Part shown: piece by piece, positions 1 to 5,718 of the stretch
How the letters are laid out: every line of letters begins with the position of its first letter
How positions within the stretch are numbered: the first letter of the stretch is position 1
Origin: Ruminococcus flavefaciens
Lineage (GTDB): Bacteria > Bacillota_A > Clostridia > Oscillospirales > Ruminococcaceae
DNA length: 11,144 bases
Assembly (NCBI GenBank): GCA_004556875.1
Contig: SFFP01000042.1
Coordinates: forward strand, 1-11,144
Direction: 5' to 3'
Program-made: the position numbers and the translations under genes
Notes under the pieces: model-generated
What the model was told of the DNA's origin: nothing
Database searches by the model: none
Seen by the model: only the letters and a program-made list of their open reading frames with translations

Positions 1-209
1 GCAGTGTGACAGATAATGGAAAAAATAATTCAGATAATAGTTTAGCATAAATGTGAGTAAATAGCAAGCCAATTAAATATAGGGGTATATGCAAAGGTCG
101 ATAACATACTGTGCAAAAAATGTAAAGTCGTGTGACAGGTCGTATAACATAGGTTCATATTGATGTATTCAAGTTGATTTTTTGCAGATTTTACGTGGTA
201 ATTATTGCC
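1..209. other. AT-rich intergenic stretch, no gene seen
   Basis: This stretch is A/T-rich and holds no convincing gene on either strand. Frame 3 of the plus strand is open from the window edge to a TAA at 48-50 and would encode an Asn/Ser-rich tail, which could be the end of a gene to the left but is too short to claim. A minus-strand ACCCC at about 82-86 resembles the -35 of the sigma-I type promoters found elsewhere in the window, but it lacks CGTA at the right distance. Confidence 0.4.
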
Positions 210-238
210 TTGACAGCACGTTTGTGATATAATAAAAT
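210..238 (+). promoter_or_regulatory. Sigma-A promoter of the panG-like gene
   Basis: A perfect -35 TTGACA lies at 210-215 and a -10 TAAAAT at 233-238, separated by 17 bases. An alternative TATAAT at 228-233 would leave only 12 bases and is unlikely. Transcription would start near 245, giving a leader of about 27 bases before the ATG at 272, with a strong AGGAGG ribosome binding site at 258-263. Confidence 0.8.
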
Positions 239-240
239 CA

Positions 241-257
241 GTAACAATATAGGTTAC
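241..257. repeat. Inverted repeat at the panG start site, possible operator
   Basis: GTAAC and GTTAC form perfect 5-bp arms separated by 7 bases, directly after the -10 box and across the predicted transcription start. That is a good place for a repressor site, but the arms are short and could arise by chance. No regulator is identified. Confidence 0.35.
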
Positions 258-271
258 AGGAGGATATTAAA

Positions 272-1117
272 ATGCAGATAGGTTTTATTGGAGCAGGCAA
301 GGTCGGCTTTTCACTGGGCAGATATTTTGCCGAAAACGGACTGACTGTTTCCGGCTATTACAGCCGTGATATTCAGTCAAGAACAGAAGCTGCTAAGTTT
401 ACGGGAAGTGCTGTTTACGATGAGCTTTCCGAGCTTCTGGAGAACAGTGACACGGTATTCATAACAGTACCCGATAACAGTATAAGGGAAGTGTATGAGC
501 AGATACGTGATATCGGCATTGCAGGCAAGCAGATATGCCACTGCAGCGGCGCAATGTCGGCTCTTGAAGCTTTTCCCGATATAGCAAGATATGGTGCAAG
601 CGGCTGTTCCATACATCCGCTGTTTCCTGTGAGCAGCAAGTACGACTCTTTCAGAGAACTGCGCAATGCGTTTTTCTGTATCGAGGGAAGCGAAGCTCAT
701 GTTATGCAGTGGAAGAGGATATTGGAAGAGATAGGCAATCCTGTGAGAGTCATCTCAGGAAACAATAAATGCGAGTATCATGCAGCCTGTGTCGTTTCGA
801 GCAATCTTGTGTGCGCACTTGCGGAGGAGAGCATCGAGCTTCTCAAAAAATGCGGTTTTACCGAGGACGAGGCTGTAAAGGCGCTTCAGCCGCTTGTAAT
901 GAGCAATATCAGACATATTTTCAAGGTAGGACCTGTTGAAGCTCTTACAGGCCCTGTTGAGCGCAATGATGTGTCAACGGTACAGAAGCATATCGAGTGC
1001 ATGAATAAGGAAAACGACAGAGCCATGTACAGAGCGGTCTCGCGAAAGCTCGTTGAGGTAGCACAAAAGAAGCACCCCGACAGCGATTATACAAGAATGA
1101 GGAAGATATTGCTGTAA
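272..1117 (+). CDS. panG: Ketopantoate reductase, PanG type (Rossmann/DUF2520 family)
   Basis: This protein most likely reduces 2-dehydropantoate (ketopantoate) to pantoate with NAD(P)H in the cytoplasm, the step between PanB and PanC. It is 281 residues long. The N-terminus carries a Rossmann dinucleotide motif, GAGKVG at residues 7-12. HCSGAMS (90-96), HPLFPV (115-120), the YHAA stretch near 169-172 and ALTGPVERND (224-233) are hallmarks of the Rossmann-like plus DUF2520 architecture rather than of classical PanE. A DUF2520-type reductase called PanG is, as I recall, known as an alternative ketopantoate reductase in Francisella and some Bacillota. The gene faces panBCD tail to tail, and no panE or ilvC is present in the window, which supports the role. 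The start is fixed by AGGAGG eight bases upstream of the ATG. Other DUF2520 proteins are uncharacterised oxidoreductases, so the exact substrate is an inference. Confidence 0.75.
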   Translation: MQIGFIGAGKVGFSLGRYFAENGLTVSGYYSRDIQSRTEAAKFTGSAVYDELSELLENSDTVFITVPDNSIREVYEQIRDIGIAGKQICHCSGAMSALEAFPDIARYGASGCSIHPLFPVSSKYDSFRELRNAFFCIEGSEAHVMQWKRILEEIGNPVRVISGNNKCEYHAACVVSSNLVCALAEESIELLKKCGFTEDEAVKALQPLVMSNIRHIFKVGPVEALTGPVERNDVSTVQKHIECMNKENDRAMYRAVSRKLVEVAQKKHPDSDYTRMRKILL

Positions 1118-1146
1118 CGAAAAAACTTATGATATTATATAAAGCG

Positions 1147-1177
1147 AAAGGCACTCCCGAAAAGGAAGTGCCTTTTT
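1147..1177. terminator. Rho-independent terminator between panG and panD
   Basis: The hairpin arms AAAGGCACT (1147-1155) and AGTGCCTTT (1167-1175) pair perfectly. Two more C-G pairs lie inside after one mismatch, and the loop has five bases. A T run at 1173-1177 suits termination of the plus-strand panG-like gene. Read from the minus strand the T tract is weaker, but the hairpin lies just past the panD stop and probably serves both converging units. Confidence 0.85.
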
Positions 1178-1178
1178 A

Positions 1179-1562
1179 TCATTTCAGTTCGCCGTGTTTT
1201 TCGTAATCGGCTACTCTTATTATCTCATTCTTATCGCCTACGAATACTACTTTCGGGCGGTGAGTTTTTATTTCCTCGGGTGTCATAGCTGCGTATGACA
1301 TGATTATTACAGGGTCACCCTTCTGTCCTGCACGGGCAGCTGCACCGTTGAGGCAGATAACGCCGCTTCCGCGTTCACCTGCGATAACATAGGTCTCGAT
1401 ACGGCTTCCGCTGTTTACATTCACAACATGAACGTGCTCGTATTCATTAAGCCCTGAAGCCTCCATAAGCTCCTCGTCGATAGTGATACTGCCAACGTAA
1501 TTAAGCTCAGCCTGAGTGATCACAGCGCGGTGTATCTTGCTTTTGAGCATTGATATTTCCAT
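1179..1562 (-). CDS. panD: Aspartate 1-decarboxylase (pyruvoyl enzyme)
   Basis: PanD decarboxylates L-aspartate to beta-alanine, which PanC joins to pantoate. It is made as a proenzyme that cleaves itself between Gly24 and Ser25, and the serine becomes the pyruvoyl cofactor. The sequence shows YVGSITID with G24-S25 exactly at the family position, plus Lys9, Arg54, Tyr58 and Asn72, matching active-site positions known from the E. coli enzyme. The length of 127 residues is normal for the family. A longer reading frame exists upstream, but the ATG at 1562 is the right start: the extension has no family similarity, it overlaps panC out of frame, and AAGGAGG lies directly before this ATG. The ribosome binding site overlaps the panC stop, so translation is probably coupled. 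It is the last gene of panBCD, and its stop abuts the terminator. Confidence 0.96.
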   Translation of the reverse strand: MEISMLKSKIHRAVITQAELNYVGSITIDEELMEASGLNEYEHVHVVNVNSGSRIETYVIAGERGSGVICLNGAAARAGQKGDPVIIMSYAAMTPEEIKTHRPKVVFVGDKNEIIRVADYEKHGELK

Positions 1563-1572
1563 TGCCGCCTCC

Positions 1573-2421
1573 TTATACGTCTTCTGTGAAGAAGTTGTCG
1601 ATAAGGCGTGTCTTGCCGATATAGACAGCCATTGCGCAGAGTGCAGGGCGGTCAAGTGAAGCTATCTGCTGCATAGTAGCGCAGTCAACTATCTTGACGT
1701 AGTCGATACGTGCAAGAGGTTCATCTTCGATGTGCTTTTTCATTGCATCTATAATAACAGAGCAGTCTTTTTCGCCCTTTTTTACCATATCCTTGCCGAG
1801 GAAGATCGCCTGTGAGAGAACAAGAGCGGCTTTTCTCTCCGCGTCATTGAGGTATGTATTTCTTGAGCTTTTTGCAAGTCCGTCAGCTTCGCGGACGATA
1901 GGGCAGCCGATTATCTCGATATCCATATTGAGGTCGTCGACCATATGACGGATAACAGCAAGCTGCTGAGCGTCCTTTTTGCCGAAGTAAGCGCGGTCAG
2001 GCTTTACGATATTGAAAAGCTTGGATACGACTGTGCATACACCTCTGAAGTGTACAGGGCGGCTGAGACCGCAAAGCTCCTGTGTGAGAACGGTCATATC
2101 AACGAAAGATGAAAAGCCGTCGCGGTACATTTCCTCAGGCTCGGGATTGAAGATAAGGTCGCCGCCGTGAGCTTCCACAAGCTTTGCATCGTGGTCGATA
2201 TCACGGGGATAGCTTTCGAGGTCCTCTGTAGGACCGAACTGCATTGGATTAACGAAATCCGATACAACAGTCCTGTCGTTGTCTTTGTGAGAAGCATCTA
2301 TAAGACTTGCGTGACCTTCATGGAGATATCCCATAGTAGGAACGAGACCAACTGTAAGTCCCTGTGCTCTCCATTCCTTTACCTGTGCGCGTACTTCATC
2401 TATAGTTTTTACTATCTTCAT
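1573..2421 (-). CDS. panC: Pantothenate synthetase (pantoate-beta-alanine ligase)
   Basis: PanC condenses pantoate with beta-alanine, using ATP through a pantoyl-adenylate, to give pantothenate in the cytoplasm. The protein has 282 residues, the usual family length. It carries the nucleotidyl-transferase motif PTMGYLHEGH at about residues 28-37 (HxGH at 34-37) and the pantoate-binding FVNPMQFGP at 56-64. Further on are YFGKKDAQQL, which binds ATP phosphates, and a KMSKS-like loop, GLAKSSRN. The start ATG follows the panB stop after only four bases, and its AAGGAG site lies inside the last codons of panB, so the two are translationally coupled. The stop lies ten bases before the panD start. 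Confidence 0.96.
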   Translation of the reverse strand: MKIVKTIDEVRAQVKEWRAQGLTVGLVPTMGYLHEGHASLIDASHKDNDRTVVSDFVNPMQFGPTEDLESYPRDIDHDAKLVEAHGGDLIFNPEPEEMYRDGFSSFVDMTVLTQELCGLSRPVHFRGVCTVVSKLFNIVKPDRAYFGKKDAQQLAVIRHMVDDLNMDIEIIGCPIVREADGLAKSSRNTYLNDAERKAALVLSQAIFLGKDMVKKGEKDCSVIIDAMKKHIEDEPLARIDYVKIVDCATMQQIASLDRPALCAMAVYIGKTRLIDNFFTEDV

Positions 2422-2425
2422 ATCA

Positions 2426-3262
2426 TTAACACTCCTTCATAAGCTCGTTGATAACATCATCGTCAATAGCGTAGGTATGCTCCTGAGCAGGGAAAGCACC
2501 TGCTTTGGTTTCGCTGATATAGTCCGAGATACCCTGACGCATGAGTGCGCCGACCTCTGCGAAACGCTTTACAAATTTCGGAGTATGACCTGTTGTGAGT
2601 CCAAGCATATCCTGATAAACAAGTACCTGACCGTCACAGCCGTTTCCTGCACCGATACCGATAGTAGGGATAAACAGCTTTTTTGTGATGATATCTGCAA
2701 GCTTTGCAGGTATACCCTCAAGGACTACCGCACAAGCTCCTGCCTCCTGGATCTTCAGGGCATCGTCAATGAGCTTCTTAGCCTTATCAAGGCTCTTTCC
2801 CTGCACCTTAAATCCACCGAAAGCATTTACTGACTGTGGAGTAAGTCCGAGATGTGCAACAACAGGGATAGACGCATTTACGATAGCCTTTATCCGGTCG
2901 CAGACTTCCGCGCCGCCTTCAAGCTTTACCGCATTTGCACCGCCCTCTTTGATAAGTCTTCCTGCATTTACAACAGCTTCCTGAACGCTTACCTGATATG
3001 ACATGAAAGGCATATCGGCAACAACGAAGGCATTTTCCGCACCTCTTGAAACAGCAGCAGTGTGGTGGATCATATCCTCCATAGTAACAGGCAGAGTATT
3101 CTCATAGCCCAGCATTACCATGCCGAGAGAGTCACCGATGAGGATAGCGTTTACACCGCATTCGTCCATGATCTTGGCTGTTGTGTAGTCGTAGGCAGTA
3201 AGCATCGTGATCTTGTCACCTGATTGCTTCTGTCCGAGAAGGGTTGAAACAGTGTTTTTCAT
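2426..3262 (-). CDS. panB: 3-methyl-2-oxobutanoate hydroxymethyltransferase
   Basis: PanB transfers a hydroxymethyl group from methylene-tetrahydrofolate to 2-oxoisovalerate, giving ketopantoate, the first committed step to pantothenate. The 278-residue product has the TIM-barrel signatures MLTAYDY (20-26), GDSLGM (43-48, metal-binding Asp44), VADMPFMSY (81-89, Asp83), VKLEGG (112-117) and AHLGLTPQS near 136-144. The catalytic Glu is probably residue 182 in LEGIP. I chose the ATG at 3262 over a TTG two codons upstream. The AAGGAG at about 3273-3278 is ten bases from the ATG but only four from the TTG, and family members usually begin close to this Met. It is the first gene of the panB-panC-panD operon and has its own promoter upstream. 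Confidence 0.95.
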   Translation of the reverse strand: MKNTVSTLLGQKQSGDKITMLTAYDYTTAKIMDECGVNAILIGDSLGMVMLGYENTLPVTMEDMIHHTAAVSRGAENAFVVADMPFMSYQVSVQEAVVNAGRLIKEGGANAVKLEGGAEVCDRIKAIVNASIPVVAHLGLTPQSVNAFGGFKVQGKSLDKAKKLIDDALKIQEAGACAVVLEGIPAKLADIITKKLFIPTIGIGAGNGCDGQVLVYQDMLGLTTGHTPKFVKRFAEVGALMRQGISDYISETKAGAFPAQEHTYAIDDDVINELMKEC

Positions 3263-3295
3263 ATTCAATTTTCTCCTTAGAAAGATGTTACCTTT

Positions 3296-3307
3296 CCGAG
3301 TTCTCGG
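3296..3307. repeat. Short inverted repeat in the panB leader
   Basis: CCGAG and CTCGG form perfect 5-bp arms around two bases, about 10-20 bases downstream of the predicted panB transcription start. The loop is too short for a stable RNA hairpin, so a protein-binding site is more likely than an attenuator. No regulator can be named from the sequence. Confidence 0.35.
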
Positions 3308-3322
3308 ATAAGATACGATTGT

Positions 3323-3331
3323 ATTATAACA
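3323..3331 (-). promoter_or_regulatory. Extended -10 promoter of panBCD
   Basis: On the minus strand TG, one base, then TATAAT forms a full extended -10 element (TATAAT at 3323-3328, TG at 3330-3331). No good -35 lies 16-18 bases upstream; a TTCACA sits 20 bases away. That fits an extended -10 promoter. Transcription would begin near 3316, about 54 bases before the panB ATG. Confidence 0.65.
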
Positions 3332-3360
3332 CTGATATGTGAAGATTATGTGAACGTATA

Positions 3361-3380
3361 ATGATTTTCGGAAAAATCAT
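3361..3380. repeat. Perfect 8-bp inverted repeat upstream of panB
   Basis: ATGATTTT and AAAATCAT are perfect arms around CGGA. The repeat lies between the terminator of the upstream minus-strand gene and the panB promoter, roughly 45-65 bases upstream of the panB start site. It could be an operator or a second weak hairpin following the terminator; it has no good T run of its own. Confidence 0.45.
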
Positions 3381-3393
3381 ACAGAAACACAAA

Positions 3394-3413
3394 TGCCTCC
3401 CATAAGGGAGGCA
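3394..3413 (-). terminator. Terminator of the U32-like gene
   Basis: TGCCTCCC and GGGAGGCA form a perfect 8-bp stem with a four-base loop. On the minus strand it follows the U32-like gene's stop by about 25 bases and is followed by a broken T tract (TTTGTGTTTCT). It separates that gene from panBCD. Confidence 0.75.
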
Positions 3414-3437
3414 CGAAATTGTATTATTTTACTGCTA

Positions 3438-4400
3438 TCAGGACTGATCGGGGATAATGATAGCGCCGTTGAGGCTGAGGTTGCGGAGGAATGTAAGTCT
3501 TGCCTTGTCTATATATTCGGGCTTTACCATGTAATAGAGGTAATGCTCCATAAGGTTGAACATATCGAATGTTCTGCCCTCGATCTTGAACTGATTGAAG
3601 CCCATAGGTACATACTTGTTCCAGATATCATCGGGAGTGATGTGTGTGCTCAGCGATTTGATATCGAAAAGGCTTCTGTGCTCGCATTTGCACTCAAAAA
3701 TAGCCTTAGCTTCGGGGTGTTCTGCGGCAAATTTATTTGAGTCAAACGGGACATTAGGGTATTTTCTTACATGATTAGCGTATGCTATCTGTTCCGTACC
3801 GATAGTCTGATAGTGGAGAGAACGGTTTGCACAGGCAGGGTTACAGCAGGCATTTACAAGTATCTCGCACTTTTCCTTGTTTGGTATCTTTTCGAGGATA
3901 TCGAACTTGTTATTGAGATCATAGTCGATGACAACAATATGATAGTCCTTACAGACCTCGGAATAAAGGGTTTCGGGATCGGTTATACGCTTGCAGGTAG
4001 AGCTTGTGAGCTTGAAGTTTGGATAGTTCTTTCTTATGTAATCCTCAAGGATTGGTGACATAACGATACATTCGTTAAGACCGTTGTCGGCGATGTGCAT
4101 TACCATGTTGCAGAATTCATCGCTGAGGTGCTTTTTCTCTATCATAGGATTGGTAAATGTAAAACGGAGCGGAATGCCCTTTTTATTGAAGTAGTTTGTA
4201 ACACCTTTTACGAAATCCTTATGGCACATACCGTGCATAACTCTTCCGCCGTTCCAGAGAGATGGCGGAAATACGCCGTAGATAGAAGCTACCTCTACAC
4301 CTTCGCGGAAAAATTCGGGACTGTTCTCCATCATTGTAAGGAAAACCGTATTGAACTTAAAGAGACGTGCAAAATCGGGCAGATGAAATCTTACTTTCAC
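3438..4400 (-). CDS. U32-peptidase-like protein with cysteine cluster
   Basis: The biochemical role is not known to me. The 320-residue protein resembles the U32 peptidase superfamily. Near the C-terminus is QFKIEGR (270-276), matching the typical U32 LKIEGR signature. The middle holds ACCNPACANR (184-193, Cys185, 186 and 190) followed by FECKCEH (236-241), and other cysteines include C136 and C178. Several U32 members are iron-sulfur RNA- or quinone-hydroxylating enzymes rather than proteases, so a metal cluster is plausible but is inferred. There is no signal peptide or membrane segment, so it should be cytoplasmic. It is shorter than classical U32 proteins of about 400 residues. Translation starts at GTG, supported by AAGGAGG seven bases upstream; the next Met codons lack such a site. 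It is a single-gene unit with its own promoter and terminator. Confidence 0.7.
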   Translation of the reverse strand: MKVRFHLPDFARLFKFNTVFLTMMENSPEFFREGVEVASIYGVFPPSLWNGGRVMHGMCHKDFVKGVTNYFNKKGIPLRFTFTNPMIEKKHLSDEFCNMVMHIADNGLNECIVMSPILEDYIRKNYPNFKLTSSTCKRITDPETLYSEVCKDYHIVVIDYDLNNKFDILEKIPNKEKCEILVNACCNPACANRSLHYQTIGTEQIAYANHVRKYPNVPFDSNKFAAEHPEAKAIFECKCEHRSLFDIKSLSTHITPDDIWNKYVPMGFNQFKIEGRTFDMFNLMEHYLYYMVKPEYIDKARLTFLRNLSLNGAIIIPDQS

Positions 4401-4423
4401 TGTATTACCTCCTTATTTCAGCC

Positions 4424-4446
4424 TGTATCAAGGCATATGTATCAAG
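4424..4446. repeat. Direct repeat in the leader of the U32-like gene
   Basis: TGTATCAAG occurs twice, at 4424-4432 and 4438-4446, a period of 14 bases, just downstream of the -10 box. The second copy runs into the inverted repeat that surrounds the -10. Together they look like a compact regulatory region, but the regulator is unknown. Confidence 0.5.
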
Positions 4447-4472
4447 TAATTTAATTATATCATAAATTACTT
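4444..4472. repeat. Perfect 10-bp inverted repeat around the -10, likely operator
   Basis: AAGTAATTTA (4444-4453) and TAAATTACTT (4463-4472) are perfect reverse complements separated by nine bases, and those nine bases contain most of the extended -10 box. A protein bound here would block RNA polymerase directly, which is the classical layout of a repressor operator. Confidence 0.7.
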
Positions 4473-4482
4473 AAAAAAGCAA
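4454..4482 (-). promoter_or_regulatory. Promoter of the U32-like gene
   Basis: On the minus strand, -35 TTGCTT (4477-4482), a 17-base spacer and -10 TATAAT (4454-4459) with the extended TG one base upstream make a strong sigma-A promoter. The predicted leader is roughly 45-50 bases. Confidence 0.8.
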
Positions 4483-4523
4483 CAGTTAAGGCTTAATACA
4501 GCAAATAATGATATATGCAAAAA

Positions 4524-4560
4524 TTAAAAAGCGCCTCAGGAGAGAGAAATCCTGCGGCGC
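4524..4560 (-). terminator. Terminator of the proline-rich protein gene
   Basis: GCGCCTCAGG (4531-4540) and CCTGCGGCGC (4551-4560) form a 10-bp stem with one internal mismatch and a ten-base loop. On the minus strand it is followed by TTTTTAATTTTT. It lies about 145 bases past the stop of the secreted proline-rich protein gene. The plus side is also T-rich, but no plus-strand gene precedes it. Confidence 0.85.
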
Positions 4561-4646
4561 TTTCTTTATTATTCCTTGTACGCTGTACCTTACCGTTAAT
4601 ACAGCATTCAAGAGTGAATGGGGATAGGGGATTGGATAGAAAACTT

Positions 4647-4685
4647 TCTGTCCTATGGGGAATCTATTAAAATAGAGAGGACAGA
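4647..4685. repeat. Nested inverted repeats in a 3' untranslated region
   Basis: TCTGTCCT (4647-4654) and AGGACAGA (4678-4685) are perfect 8-bp arms, and inside them TCTAT and ATAGA pair around four bases. A further hairpin, ATCAGCG/CGCTGAT (4694-4700, 4710-4716), overlaps the end of the upstream gene. None is followed by a T run, so these are probably RNA structures in the long 3' tail of the proline-rich protein transcript rather than terminators. Confidence 0.5.
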
Positions 4686-4704
4686 TCTATGTAATCAGCG
4701 TAAA

Positions 4705-5436
4705 TTATTCGCTGATCTCAGCATCTGTTGTTGTCTCTGTCTCAGCAGTCTCAGCAGCAGCTTCTGCAGCAGCCTTTTCTGCTTCGTGACGGAGGTGTGG
4801 AGGCATTGGAGGCTCAGGCTTCTCGCCGTCCTTAGGACCTACAGGAGGAACTGGTGGCTCTGGCTTTTCGCCATCCTCTGGAGCTACAGGAGGAGCTGGC
4901 GGCTCAGGCTTTTCGCCGTCTTCAAGCTCAGCAGGTGCAACAGGAGGAGCTGGTGGCTCAGGCTTCTCGCCGTCCTCAAGCTCAGCAGGAGCTACAGGAG
5001 GCTCAGGCTTCTCAGCCTCGTCCTTAGCAGGCTTTTCAAAGTCAACGTGAACCTTAACCTTCTCGATCTTGTCCCAGTTCTCCTTGAGAGTGTCTGTGAT
5101 AACATCATACTTGTTTACGTCGATGAGGTCCTTGATCTCATTGAAGAAATCTGTAACGTCGAGGTCAACATGGCCAACAGGCTTGTCAACTGCTACTGGA
5201 GGAAGCTTAACTTCTTCTGCAGCCTCTTCAGCTGCTGTTGTCTCTTCTTCAGCATTCTCAGCCTCAGCGGAGGTCTCTTCTACAGTTTCCTCAGCAGCTG
5301 CTGTTGTTTCCTCAACTACTGCTTCTTCAGTAGTCTTTGCCTCTGGTGATGCTGTTGCTGCAAAAACAGTTACGCCTGTTGCTAATGAAAGAACAGATAC
5401 AGCTGCGATTGCAGAAAGGATCTTCTTGTTTCTCAT
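4705..5436 (-). CDS. Secreted proline-rich repeat protein, unknown function
   Basis: I do not recognise a named family. The 243-residue product starts with a clear Sec signal peptide: MRNKK, a hydrophobic stretch to about residue 22, and a likely cleavage after the A of VFA (26) or shortly after. Four parts follow. Residues 30-76 are acidic Ala/Glu/Thr low complexity. Residues 77-140 look folded, with VDLDVTDFFNEIKDLIDV. Residues 141-218 hold five proline-rich repeats, and the tail is Ala/Glu-rich and probably helical. There is no LPXTG or membrane anchor, so it should be released or loosely bound to the wall. The ATG follows AAGGAGT closely. Its promoter closely matches that of sigI, so it is probably a sigma-I target. 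Proline-rich tracts also fill the RsgI ectodomain next door. A structural or sensing role in the envelope is an inference only. Confidence 0.85.
   Translation of the reverse strand: MRNKKILSAIAAVSVLSLATGVTVFAATASPEAKTTEEAVVEETTAAAEETVEETSAEAENAEEETTAAEEAAEEVKLPPVAVDKPVGHVDLDVTDFFNEIKDLIDVNKYDVITDTLKENWDKIEKVKVHVDFEKPAKDEAEKPEPPVAPAELEDGEKPEPPAPPVAPAELEDGEKPEPPAPPVAPEDGEKPEPPVPPVGPKDGEKPEPPMPPHLRHEAEKAAAEAAAETAETETTTDAEISE
4783..5016 (-). repeat. Five tandem proline-rich repeat units within the CDS
   Basis: Residues 141-218 consist of five units that each begin with EKPEPP and mostly end with a D-G junction. The first unit is 15 residues, the second 18, and the last three 15. The core reads GEKPEPPAPPVAPAELED, shortened by loss of AEL in later units and drifting at the end to VPPVGPKD and MPPHLRHE. 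The graded decay points to unit duplication with divergence towards the C-terminus. Confidence 0.85.
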
Positions 5437-5471
5437 GATGGTTTACTCCTTTACAATTTAAAATTATTTTC

Positions 5472-5489
5472 AACTCCGTGCCGGGAGTT
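5472..5489. repeat. Hairpin in the leader of the proline-rich protein gene
   Basis: AACTCC and GGAGTT form perfect 6-bp arms with a six-base loop, about 20 bases upstream of the ribosome binding site and within the predicted 5' untranslated region. It may stabilise the transcript; it does not cover the ribosome binding site. Confidence 0.45.
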
Positions 5490-5520
5490 TAAAAGCTTTG
5501 TTTTGCTTTACATAAACAGA

Positions 5521-5563
5521 TTACGGAGTAGGAAAATAAAAAAAGGGGTATTTTGAAAAAATT
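5521..5563 (-). promoter_or_regulatory. Sigma-I-type promoter of the proline-rich protein gene
   Basis: Reading the minus strand from 5563, AATTTTTTCA is followed after four bases by ACCCC (5549-5545), a T-rich spacer of 19 bases and CGTAA (5525-5521). Known sigma-I promoters use an ACCCCC-like -35 and a CGAA-like -10. The element matches the one upstream of sigI at 34 of 43 positions without gaps. The start site would be near 5515, about 78 bases before the ATG. No convincing sigma-A promoter competes with it. Confidence 0.7.
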
Positions 5564-5638
5564 TCCGAAAAAAATTCATGCTTTTGAAAAATCATCGCTA
5601 TATAGCCGAAAAATTGGCGTAAAAATATACTGAAAATA

Positions 5639-5673
5639 TTTATTTCCGAAAAAATTTATTTTTCGGAAATAAA
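5639..5673. repeat. Perfect 15-bp hairpin next to the rsgI terminator
   Basis: Positions 5639-5653 and 5659-5673 are perfect 15-bp complementary arms, each containing the core TTTCCGAAAAA or its complement, around a five-base loop. It abuts the rsgI terminator and shares its last bases. It could be a second terminator, an insulating structure or a protein site. A direct copy of the ATTTCCGAAAAAA arm lies at 5561-5573. Confidence 0.6.
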
Positions 5674-5699
5674 AAAGGCACTTAAAAAAGTGCCTTTTT
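5672..5699. terminator. Bidirectional terminator after rsgI
   Basis: Twelve-base arms at 5672-5683 and 5688-5699 (core AAGGCACTT and AAGTGCCTT) pair perfectly around four A's, with T runs on both strands. On the minus strand it ends the sigI-rsgI transcript about 20 bases past the stop. This should isolate the downstream proline-rich protein gene, so that gene depends on its own promoter. Confidence 0.9.
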
Positions 5700-5718
5700 A
5701 TATGTAACCATGTTTTCT

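Noticed and set aside
3..50. End of a plus-strand gene at the left edge
   Set aside because: Only 15 open codons of Asn/Ser-rich sequence are visible, which is expected by chance in AT-rich DNA, and no terminator follows.
82..86. Third sigma-I-type promoter on the minus strand near the left edge
   Set aside because: ACCCCT is present but CGTA is missing at the required spacing and the upstream T-rich tract is absent.
1563..1655. Longer panD reading frame starting 31 codons upstream
   Set aside because: The extension overlaps panC out of frame, has no similarity to PanD, and the strong AAGGAGG just before the ATG at 1562 puts Gly24-Ser25 at the canonical position.
4783..5016. CRISPR-like or mobile repeat array
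   Set aside because: The periodicity is that of in-frame 15/18-residue protein repeats with no unique spacers.
4618..5349. Plus-strand frame of 243 codons opposite the proline-rich protein gene
   Set aside because: It is the complement of the Glu/Pro repeat region and reads as Arg/Leu/Cys/Ser low complexity, with no ribosome binding site or promoter.
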